The translations under genes and the position numbers were made by a program. The notes beneath the pieces are model-generated. The model saw nothing but the letters and a program-made list of their open reading frames with translations. It did not search any database and was not told the origin of the DNA. This document shows, one piece after another, positions 44,023 through 52,753 of a stretch of DNA of 52,753 nucleotides (position 1 is its first letter; every line of letters begins with the position of its first letter). Origin of the DNA: Rachicladosporium sp. CCFEE 5018 (Eukaryota > Ascomycota > Dothideomycetes > Cladosporiales > Cladosporiaceae); NCBI GenBank assembly GCA_002077045.2, contig KZ111158.1, forward strand, positions 353,086 through 405,838. The letters run 5' to 3'.

Positions 44023-44149
44023 GCAGGCATGATACTGACGACGGCAGGCATGATACTGACGACGGCAGGCATGGTACAGATGATAGCAAGCATGACAGTG
44101 ATGTTGCGGCAAGCGTATGATCCGAATCGCAAGCATGATGCTGATGCCC
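44023..44149. repeat. 21-22 bp minisatellite, six units, copy B
   Basis: Same array as 16537-16642 with one more unit; units 1 and 2 are nearly identical. Confidence 0.8.
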
Positions 44150-45126
44150 GAAGCCACATGCCGACAGACGAACATCGACCGGGCCACAAACGCCTAATGG
44201 AGTTGGCATCTGGTTCCATCCATCGCATCGCCTTCCCCCCTAAGAGGAGCGTCCGTTGTTGCCCACCGAGTATCCCAGGACAGCCTCAGTGCAGCACGAA
44301 TGACGCTCAAATCGGCGACGTGGCGACCTTCACAGCACGGCATTGGTATTGCGAGGTTGACGTATGTGCACGAAGTGAACACGTAACCATTCGCCTCCGC
44401 CCGATCGTCACCTCGCAAACGTGATTTCTTGGACATCAAAGTCGATCTCATCGGTTCCCTCCAACACCAAGCACTAGAACCAGAACAGTCGGCGTCGGCT
44501 GCTCAGATCCTGACGACGCTTCGTCGAGCATGGACTCGCTAGAATGCAGTCGGAGTGCAGCATACTCAGTCTGGACAATCTGTTGATGTCACTCCCTGGC
44601 GCAGTCTGGGCGGTACATGTCACGTGCGTGAACGATCCCAATAGCCTCACAGGGCAGCGGGCTGGATGATCACAGGTCTTCGGTCTTTTGCCGAAATTAT
44701 GACATATCACTCGCGCAGCGCTACGATCTGTCTTACGGGCGTGGACAGGGGGAGGGCCACACATACCATCGAGACAGGGAAATGGTGCGCTGCATTTCTG
44801 ATTTGGCCCGATCACCGTCCTACACCAGGTATGCAGCGCAGCGTTATTCAAGCAGTCTTTCGGATTGCACAGTAAGTCTCGAGAGTGAGTGGGCAGACGT
44901 TGATCGCTCAAGCCACCATCACAATTTTGATCGGGGCGAAACGCACGCGGTAGGGAAGACGGCATCAAAGTTACATGACGAGACGAGATGAAATCTGCAA
45001 TATTACGTACCAATACCACGCAGTCTCTGACCTGAATGATCTTCGGAATCACGTTAGGTTCGATAATGTGTGCTTTTCTATACATACACCCTATACCTCT
45101 CGCTGCCGTCAGCCGTTCCTGGCTCA

Positions 45127-46527
45127 TCATACCTTCTTCACCTCCGCCAAGCCCTCTTTCAAGTACTCCAATGCCCGATCGATATCCCCTCTCGCCGGGT
45201 CCGTGACGCTCACACCCATGTGCCCAAAGCGGATATACTTACCTGCGATCTCCTTGTGCAGACCACCAGCAAACACCACACCCTTCTTCAGCAGCGTAGG
45301 CAGAATCTCCGGTGGCGACAGGCCATCGGGTAAGTAGATGGCCGTCATGCCGTTAGCCTGGTTTTCTGGCTTCGATGCGAGTTGTTTGAGACCGAGATCA
45401 GTGACAGCCTTCTTGACCTTCTGACTCGCCTCGCGGTGTATCCTGAAGCGCTCTTCAAGTGGTTTGGAAAGAATCTGCGTAAGCGAGGTATGCAGCGCAT
45501 GAATAAGCTGCGGCGCAGGCGTAGCAAAGTACGACGGCTTCTTCGCCTCATAGTTCTTCATAATCGGCAGCCAGTTCTTCCAGCTCCCGAAGTAACTCGT
45601 CGGCGGCGTCTTCCTCGCCTGAAACCTCTCGATCGCCCGTCCGGAAGCCATCACTATGCTCAGTCCTGCTGGGCAGCCTATGGCCTTCTGTGAAGCGGTG
45701 ATGACGCAGTCTATTTTCCAGTCGTCGAAGCGGATTTCTTCGCAGCCTACGGAGCACACGCCGTCGACTATCAGGAGTGTGTCCGGGGAGACGCGGTGCA
45801 CGAGCTCGGAGAGGTCTTTGAGCTCTGAGAGCACGCCGGTCGAGGTGTCGGTGTGGGTCACGGTTATGAGCTTGTAGTCCTTCTCCTTCAACGCCTTCTC
45901 GATCTCAGCCAGTTGTGGCCGGTCTCCAATCGGAGCTTTGAGTTGCGTCGCCTTGACGCGGTACGTCTCGAAGCAGTCTGCAAATGAATCCGCGAAGTAG
46001 CCTGTGTGTAGCACAAGTACATCATCCCCTGGCTCGGCGAGATTCGCAGCGACTTGGTCCCAGCCTAGGGTTCCTGAGCCGGAGATCACGAAGGGTTGCG
46101 AGGCCGGGTCGGAGGTCTGGAAGAGTTTCCGTAGCATTGTGAGGGTTTCGCCAAAAGTGTTGACGAAGGGTGCAGAGACATGGGACTCGCTGTAGTGGGA
46201 CATGGACTGCAGGACTGCATCGTCGAACTCTATGGGGCCTGGGATGAGGAGTGCGGGATGGGGGGCTTGGTCCGACATTTTCGTGGCGGGAGGGGGTGTC
46301 GTTTGGGTTGAGTGGGTTCGAGATTCCTGTGCTGAAGGCAGGTCGTCGCTGCGGCTGCTGTTGCGTTCTATCGAGAAGGGCGTATTAAGAGGAACGTGAT
46401 TATCTGTGCTGAAGTGCCGGGAGATGAGCGAAAGTCGTTCCTTTGGAGCAGCTGGAGCCATGACGAAATGGAGAGGGGACCGAGGGGTAGATCGGACAAG
46501 AATGCGGCTATGGCGGAGCGCAGACAT
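45127..46527 (-). CDS. AGX1: Alanine-glyoxylate aminotransferase, copy B
   Basis: 466 residues, differing from copy A by a single residue (Asp for Glu in IYLP-D/E-GLSPP) and a few silent bases, all in the 3' third of the gene. Lys281, Asp255 and the second candidate start at Met84 are the same. The last base difference between the two copies that I can find lies in this gene, at 45489 (17980 in copy A). Confidence 0.95.
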   Translation of the reverse strand: MSALRHSRILVRSTPRSPLHFVMAPAAPKERLSLISRHFSTDNHVPLNTPFSIERNSSRSDDLPSAQESRTHSTQTTPPPATKMSDQAPHPALLIPGPIEFDDAVLQSMSHYSESHVSAPFVNTFGETLTMLRKLFQTSDPASQPFVISGSGTLGWDQVAANLAEPGDDVLVLHTGYFADSFADCFETYRVKATQLKAPIGDRPQLAEIEKALKEKDYKLITVTHTDTSTGVLSELKDLSELVHRVSPDTLLIVDGVCSVGCEEIRFDDWKIDCVITASQKAIGCPAGLSIVMASGRAIERFQARKTPPTSYFGSWKNWLPIMKNYEAKKPSYFATPAPQLIHALHTSLTQILSKPLEERFRIHREASQKVKKAVTDLGLKQLASKPENQANGMTAIYLPDGLSPPEILPTLLKKGVVFAGGLHKEIAGKYIRFGHMGVSVTDPARGDIDRALEYLKEGLAEVKKV

Positions 46528-47191
46528 TGGACATTCTTCGTGACTTCGTCTGTATATCGATTCTCTTCAGACCTCAAAGCTGAGACTGTAATATAACGAT
46601 GATGTATTTCATGCAGTTACGCGAACGCGTGTGTTCCTTTGGGCGGCGGCGGCGGTCATTGCTTGGCCCCAGTGTTTTGACATTTCATTCTGCCGGACGC
46701 CCTGGGCCAGCCCGGTACTTGGAAGTCCGCCATGGTGCATTGGCCTCCTTGCCCGATGGCGGAGGGATAGATCGTACGCGTTCTGTGGATTGGGTAAGGC
46801 GCTCCACAGGCATAGAACGGGATGGAAGGACGAGCACGAGGAGATTCCACACTACTGCTGTGCTCACCGCCAGTATCGCATGCGTTTCATAGCCATGATC
46901 ATTGTCCGAAGGTTATCAACGTAGCAGGCGTGGATGGAGATCGTGCGAAACGATCACCATGATTGTGGAATCACAACTCGTAGCCTGTAAGAGATGAGCC
47001 CATCGGAATTACTTGCTCCTCGGTCGTCCCTTCCTCGTCAATCGCGACATCAAAGCGCCAAGCCTCTGCAAATCGCCTCCAAGCTTCGCCCTTACCGCGT
47101 GTCAAGATCTCGTACCCGCTGATCGACACAGACCGACCTATAAACCTTACTTGTCACTTGTCTCATCTTTCAACCGACAAACATATCCAAG
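46528..47191. other. Divergent promoter region AGX1 / EFM6, copy B
   Basis: Identical to 19022-19685, including the TATAAA at 47139-47144. Confidence 0.6.
47139..47144 (+). promoter_or_regulatory. Possible TATA box of EFM6, copy B
   Basis: TATAAA 48 bp before the ATG, as in copy A. Confidence 0.4.
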
Positions 47192-48146
47192 ATGACGGCC
47201 CCAACAGAGGCGGACGAGGAAGCGACCTCCATCTTCGATCTCGACCTGGAGCTCGCACCACTCCCAACGTACAAAGCAGCGTCAACGACATCTGTAGACT
47301 TCGATGGCTTGCTCAATCCGCCTCTACTGCTACATGAGGACTTGGCGCAAGGTTGCGGAGGACAGCTATGGCCTGCTGGCATGATGTTGGCCAGCTACCT
47401 ACTTCGAAAGAGGGGGAATGAGATTAGAGCGGCGGAGAGCATGTATGTAGTACGGGTATTGGTCTTCCTATTCTTGTCCATCCTGACTGTTTCACTGTAG
47501 CGTTGAACTAGGTGCAGGAGGCGGTCTCGTAGGGTGAGTCCCCATCCACTGCCAAACGGTAGGTCAAGGCACCGACACGATTGCTTTCGCCTTTCGCCAC
47601 TGCATCAAGCCCGGAGACACGCCAGACGCTGACTTCTATCCCATCAGCCTCGCCTTAGCCATTGGCCAATCCCCCAAAGCCCCAATCCACCTCACAGATC
47701 AGCTCCCCATGCTCTCCCTGATGCGGCGTAACATCACTCTCAATCCCTCCCTCACCACCCCAGTGATCCCCTCTATCTACGACTGGGGCTCACCCGTCCC
47801 CTCCTCACTCCCCGCTCACTCAGACATCCTCCTAGCAGCCGACTGCGTCTACTTCGAGCCTGCCTTTCCACTCCTGCTGCAGAGTTTACGGGACTTGATT
47901 GCACCGAACACGACATGCTACTTCTGCTTCAAGAAGCGGCGACGAGCCGATCTGGGCTTTGTGAAGGAGATGAAGAAGGCGTTCAGTGTGGAGGAAGTCG
48001 TTGAAGGAGGGGCGGTGGGGGAGAAGTGGAGGAGGCAGAGTGTGTTCCTGTGCGTGCTGGATCGCTGTATTGCCGAGGAGATTTGTGACTTACTGACATG
48101 CTGCAGGTACGTGATTCAACAGAAAGGGACGAAGATCGAGCGATGA
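47192..48146 (+). CDS. EFM6: Efm6/METTL21-type protein-lysine methyltransferase, copy B
   Basis: Exons 47192-47442, 47501-47533 and 47648-48146; no difference from copy A was found, so the 260-residue product, the SAM motif VELGAGGGLVG and the doubt about a 40-nt terminal intron (48067-48106) are the same. Confidence 0.88.
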
Positions 48147-48600
48147 AGAGCACGAAAATGCAGAAGGCGCATATGGGATTGCCTAGGCTCAGATCGCCCC
48201 GGAGCATGCCACGAGGTCAAGTAAAGGCAGCGGAGCAACTGCTGTTTTATGTTAGCGCGTGGAGAAGTGCATGAATAGCGTGCATGCCGTGCTTCAGGTA
48301 TTGCAGAGTGGAGGCCGAGGTCGGCTGCAGTATTCAGCCCATGGGGCAACGATCGTGGGGAAGGCAGTCTGTTCCAAGAGCGGCGTGTGATTCGTGTTGC
48401 ATTGCAAGTAGACGGAATGTAGCTGGTGGGCAGAAAAAGGTTGCCAGCACTCTTTGTCGCGAAAGTTCAGTCGTCGGCTCATAGGATAGTCTATCCTACG
48501 CTGTGTACTCGAAAATGTCCGTAGTTTCTATGTCTGTGACATAATCGTGAAGACACCGTTGTCCCTATAGAAACAAGATCAAGATCACCGAGTGCTCGCG
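48147..48600. other. Convergent 3' region EFM6 / membrane protein, copy B
   Basis: Identical to 20641-21094; nothing recognised. Confidence 0.6.
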
Positions 48601-50406
48601 CTACTTGGTCAAGTGCACAACCCCCCAGCTCTCTCCAATGCCGACTCGCCATGTCCCACTCGAGGCGCGACGACCAAGCTCGTCCTTCTCGCCCGTAGCA
48701 TCGTGCTCCGCTACCACGACTCCGTATCGCACCTTAGTATCTCCATGTGTGCGTAGCATGCCCTTGACACCCTCCGCTGGATCAGCGTCGCGAAAGAGTG
48801 GCGCATTGAGAGCCATACCAAGTGCGAATGGTGATAGATCGAGGTCCCGATCGAGAGTCCACCAGCCCCAGAGCATGGGCAGGACGGCCAGGACGACAAT
48901 GACCTCCAAGACCGTTGCACCAGCAAACCAGCGATAGTCCGATACGAAGATATTCTGCGTCAGCGTCTGATTTGCCAGCATGGTCTGATTGGCGCTCAGA
49001 CCTAGATCCATGAGTTGAGTAAGGTTGGACCAGTCAACGGCTTTCAATGCTCCACGGATCATCAACTCGTTGTAGCTTCGAATTATGTCGTTGGTGGGGT
49101 CGAGGTAAGTATCGTCTTTCGTCATATACTTCATGGTTTGAGCGTTGAAGTCGAGGGTGGAAACGGCCCAATAACCGTCGAGGATGTTCGGGTCTGGAGG
49201 ATACGCGCTGACGTTGGCGAAGAGTACAGCTCCGAGGTAGATTGTGAACAAGCCTAAAGTGGTTGGATAAGATGTATTCGACACTGGAGGCGCGCCGTCT
49301 TTCTGTACTGTATCCCAGCCAGGATCCGTATTGTTAGCGATTGAAATCACGCGGCCAACTGAATCCCCCTCCGTGTTGATTGTGACATGATTATCGCCGT
49401 CGAGTCGAACATCGTATTCTAGAAGCGCAGGTACCAGATAACATTCCATTACTGTGTAATTGCCCCCGGACGTATCAAAATCGGCTATATCTAGTAGACC
49501 GACGTAAAGCATCGCAGCTTCTGAAGATAGTACTGAGACATCACTCCTGCTGCGATCATACGTTGAGATACCGATCACAAAAGCTGGATTTCCTCCGTAG
49601 CTCCCGAAGCGGCCATTCGTTATATTACTCCATGTGGCGTTCGGATTATAAGCATCTTCTTTGGGTATCGTGCGGGTCTGAGTGGTGCAATTGGTCTTGG
49701 TAATCCCAGGACCCGTTACTTTGCCAGCACAGAACCCTTTGCAAGACGGATGGCTGGGAAGCAACATTTGTTTTTGATTCAGCCAATCTGTGCATGTCTC
49801 CCAAATGATATCGGAGCCGAAAATGGAGCCGCCATGGACCTCTCCGCCGAACCCTGTCGGAAGTTCGGGTGCGAGCGAGAGGTGTAGATCGACCATGCTC
49901 GTTCGCGTGGCAGACACAACCTTTGAGGCCCGTTGAAGCAGTGGACCGTCGACAATCATGACTGCTACAAGGATTGCAGCCAAAGTAGCCCAAGTCAGCT
50001 TACGTCCGTGACGTACAGCTTGACTGACACTGGACCCAATTTGCCATCGTTGTTCTAACGTGCGGATGGTCGTTCCTTTCGAAGCTTGATACCACCACGC
50101 AACGGGAACTGCGCGGCCGTACGCGAACGTGATCGCCGTGTTGGCGATGGCAGCAGCGACGGCAATGTAAACCGTCGGCTGAACGGTCCAGGAGTCTACG
50201 GGCTGATTGTTCGAGGCAACGAGTATGGCAAGGGCGAAGGCTGAGCAACCAATAGTCAAGCAGAGTGCAGCTATGCCAGCTAGGGGGCCCCACTGCAGCC
50301 AGTGAGGCCATTGGCGCGAGGGCTTGTTATTGGACTTGCTCGACGGCCAAGTTCCGAGCTCGATAGTCGCAACATCTCTCTCGCCCGTAATGGGCGGCGA
50401 ACTCAT
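48601..50406 (-). CDS. Fungal multi-span membrane glycoprotein of unknown function, copy B
   Basis: The 601-residue product is identical to copy A: three N-terminal spans, a glycosylation-rich loop of about 335 residues, and one C-terminal span. A protein of this kind would normally collect changes in its outer loop, so complete identity here, next to diverged genes on the left, points to very recent homogenisation or a reused assembly sequence. Confidence 0.8.
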   Translation of the reverse strand: MSSPPITGERDVATIELGTWPSSKSNNKPSRQWPHWLQWGPLAGIAALCLTIGCSAFALAILVASNNQPVDSWTVQPTVYIAVAAAIANTAITFAYGRAVPVAWWYQASKGTTIRTLEQRWQIGSSVSQAVRHGRKLTWATLAAILVAVMIVDGPLLQRASKVVSATRTSMVDLHLSLAPELPTGFGGEVHGGSIFGSDIIWETCTDWLNQKQMLLPSHPSCKGFCAGKVTGPGITKTNCTTQTRTIPKEDAYNPNATWSNITNGRFGSYGGNPAFVIGISTYDRSRSDVSVLSSEAAMLYVGLLDIADFDTSGGNYTVMECYLVPALLEYDVRLDGDNHVTINTEGDSVGRVISIANNTDPGWDTVQKDGAPPVSNTSYPTTLGLFTIYLGAVLFANVSAYPPDPNILDGYWAVSTLDFNAQTMKYMTKDDTYLDPTNDIIRSYNELMIRGALKAVDWSNLTQLMDLGLSANQTMLANQTLTQNIFVSDYRWFAGATVLEVIVVLAVLPMLWGWWTLDRDLDLSPFALGMALNAPLFRDADPAEGVKGMLRTHGDTKVRYGVVVAEHDATGEKDELGRRASSGTWRVGIGESWGVVHLTK

Positions 50407-52753
50407 CTTCTATGTCTGAGGACCGTCGATCAGGGTTGACGCAAGTTGGGGTGCCTTGATGATACTAGGCGTTGTTAGGGGAGGTTTCGAGTGCCAGGGT
50501 TTGCTCTCGAGTCCAGATTTTGCGTTGTTATCTGAGATCTCGCCAGTAGAGGATGGCTATGCTTGCGCCTTGCAATGTACACAGCCGCCTAGTCGCACAG
50601 CTTGATGAACAGCTACGATTGCGTCAGCGATTTCGAGAAGATATACGTTTATCGAGACGCTTGTTCTCCTCACTGACAGTTTCAACGGAGAGCCATCTAG
50701 AGCTGTCTTATCTCCAAGCCCCAACGGCCGTATTGCATATACCGCTGGCGGAGCATGCCAAGCCACGTGCTGTTTGTACCGCCTATATAGAGATTTTAGC
50801 GCACGTACTCAACACTGGAGAGATACTTCGAAACGGGAAACAAGAAATGCATTCGTACGATGATGAAGGCTGCGTCGCGCGATTGAGTGACCGTACAGTC
50901 TCTCTGGAGGATGAGTTCCTCAGGATCGGACTGTCGATGATATGGTTCTAGACGTGATGTGCGGGATCTTCTGCATGGTGGCTGAACGCCCGTTTGCCTT
51001 CATCCGGGACGCAAGCGCAGCCTTGGCTCTGAGAACAGTAAGAGATCGACGTTAAAGAAGCGACCCGGGCCATGATGCCTGCGCTGTATCTTGAAGTGAT
51101 CTCTAGGCTAATCATGTACTGCACGTTGAATGCGCCATGTGACAGAGTCGATGGACAAAAGGAAGAGACGAGGATTGAAGTGAGGCATAGGGCCCGTTTC
51201 CCGAGTCAGGTGTCAGAGACTGCCTCAGGCAACAGACTCACCGTGTTGCAATGGTCCTGCTGCTGCTCACAACGCTTCATGTTTCCCAACCACGTCGAAA
51301 GGCTCATCAGCGTATGGCCTTTACCCACAGCACGATGCGTGGTCGCCATAGCGGACTTTTGTATGCGCGCGATGCAGTAGGTGGCAGCCCTCCCGGCATT
51401 CCCAGAATCTGCAGAGCCCAGCAAAAACTTTGAATGTGTTTGGGCGTACTGGACAGGGCAGCGGCACCAGGTCGCGGTGACCACATCAACCATACTGCTC
51501 AAAGGGCGTGTGGCCAAGTACACAACATCGTGACCGCATATTGGTGCTGAACTGGTAGCATACCATCCATTTCGTAGCCATACCCATTGCAAGCAGATTC
51601 AGTCCGGACTCGGTGGTGATAGTACAACCAGTGAGCGCTGCACTGGATCGCAGGGCTGCCGAGGTTGTCCTGGGAGTGAGAGTGTCGCGGACTGCTAGGC
51701 TTGCTGAATCGACTGGGTATTGCACTCTAGCCATCTTGAGAGCATATCGACGGCGCCTTTCCGCCCACACGCACGATGACCTCCCCCAGGACCACCACAA
51801 GCACTCACCAAGGCCTAATTTACCCGAGACCCGTCTCTAGTCATGAGCTTTCAGCAGCGGCGTGGGGGCGCTCGCGCAGCAATTGGCGGGGCACATGCAT
51901 ATGCATGAACGACCGCGCCGCATTCGCCATATTCTGACGCCAAGCGATGTCGCCCAAGGCTTGGTATCCTAGAGTTGCGAGGGCCGCGACGGGGGAAAAG
52001 GCTGGAAGAAGTGTCGACCTCGTGTAAGCTGCGGCATGACGAACCTGGCTGGGCGAAAGGTGGGAGGAGCGGCAGTTGGTACCCTCGGGTGTCGGCCATC
52101 ATTACGAAGAAGTTGATTCTAGAGCAGGATCCACGTCAGCGTCTCGTTGCCGCTCGTTGCGATTTACTGCGCCCGAAACCGATGCCACCGAGAAGGAAGC
52201 GCTGTGGGCCAGTGCAATGAATCGGTGTCTCACATCCCGAATTCCCGACGGTGCACACTCGAAACAAAACGCGCTGCACAGACGAATGCGCCCCACACAG
52301 TTGTAGTGCTTGAACACATCCTAGCGCCATCCTTTGTCTCTGCGCAGCCCACCGATTCGCTGCAGGATGCTGTTCGCGCTGCCGATTTTGCCGGATAACG
52401 CCATAGTGCGCTCTGAAGTAGGGCACAGGCTGCACAGCCGTGGGGCATTGACTTCACTCGTGTAGTCCCGCCGAACCACACTGTGCCTCCCACTCTTTTG
52501 TGCCCTCCACTCTGCCTTCTCAACATATGCCTTCCATCTGCCCCTCTTCCTGTTAGCCTTGGTCCAACGTTGTGTTGTTAGCATTTTGCCTTCGATCAAC
52601 AATCACTATTTGCGACTTGCTATTTGACAGTATGGAATCTCGGTAACACGAACCATGGATTCGCAAACCAAAGCAGTGAATGGGAGATCGCCTAGTTCGC
52701 ACAAGTTGATTGCGCGAGAGTGCTGAGGAAGGCTACATTCGACTGCATTTCTT
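50407..52753. other. 2.3 kb without recognised gene, copy B
   Basis: Identical to 22901-25247; holds the same palindrome at 51894-51907 and no supported gene. The window ends at the same base as copy A. Confidence 0.55.
51894..51907. repeat. 14-bp perfect palindrome, copy B
   Basis: Same CATGCATATGCATG as at 24388-24401. Confidence 0.5.

Larger units (their letters stand above)
38603..45126. other. Gene-poor 6.5 kb region, copy B
   Basis: Counterpart of 11704-17620, about 98% similar overall with scattered indels. It is longer mainly through a 576-bp segment at 42185-42760. A 266-codon minus-strand frame at 42897-43697 is open only here; indels break it in copy A. No gene is supported. Confidence 0.6.
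25348..52753. repeat. Copy B of the duplicated locus
   Basis: This is the second copy of the locus at 1-25247, starting and ending at the same bases as copy A. Positions from 44975 to the end equal copy A positions plus 27506 with no indel. From about 45490 to 52753 I found no base difference from A. Elsewhere the copies differ by a few percent, and non-coding DNA in the inverted block differs much more. It may be a homeolog or haplotype scaffolded in series, or a true tandem duplicate. Confidence 0.95.

Overview
This window is fungal nuclear DNA. Genes are compact and split by short introns (about 50-155 nt) with GTATGT/GTAAGT-type donors, CTGAC/CTAAC branch sites and CAG/TAG acceptors. The protein set (MTR4, CUT8/STS1, UFD2, AGX1, EFM6, an ER-type J-protein) is typical of filamentous ascomycetes. 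A Dothideomycete with a duplicated or hybrid genome, such as a black yeast of the Hortaea type, fits best, but the species is an inference and not proven here.

The window is one locus written twice, head to tail. Copy A is 1-25247 and copy B is 25348-52753, joined by 100 Ns. Both copies begin with the same bases, 19 bp beyond the MTR4 stop codon, and end with the same bases. This looks like two homeologs or haplotypes placed in series by scaffolding, although a real tandem duplication cannot be excluded from sequence alone.

Copy A, left to right: MTR4 (-), CUT8 (-), a 70-residue single-span membrane protein (+), an EamA/DMT-like transporter (-), a DNAJB12-like J-protein (+), UFD2 (-, interrupted by a 100-N gap that hides about 1.69 kb), about 5.9 kb without a convincing gene, AGX1 (-), EFM6 (+), a 601-residue membrane glycoprotein (-), and about 2.3 kb with no gene seen. 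Copy B has the same genes, but the block CUT8 / small protein / transporter (about 4.6 kb) is inverted. MTR4 and the transporter therefore face each other across a 398-bp promoter in B, while the J-protein gene follows CUT8 in B instead of being divergent from the transporter. Copy B's UFD2 is complete.

Divergence between the copies is strongly uneven. It is highest in and beside the inversion, falls on both sides, forms patches within UFD2, and drops to no detectable difference over the last about 7.3 kb. This suggests mosaic gene conversion or loss of heterozygosity with recombination blocked at the inversion, or else an assembly consensus reused for both copies.

The gene-poor 5.9-6.5 kb stretch between UFD2 and AGX1 holds degenerate direct repeats, two G-quadruplex motifs present in both copies, a 21-22 bp minisatellite, and a 576-bp segment present only in copy B.

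Functionally the locus is a set of unrelated housekeeping genes (nuclear RNA surveillance, proteasome localisation and ubiquitin chain elongation, ER chaperoning, glycine synthesis, translation-factor methylation). No secondary-metabolite, mobile-element, CRISPR or toxin system is seen.
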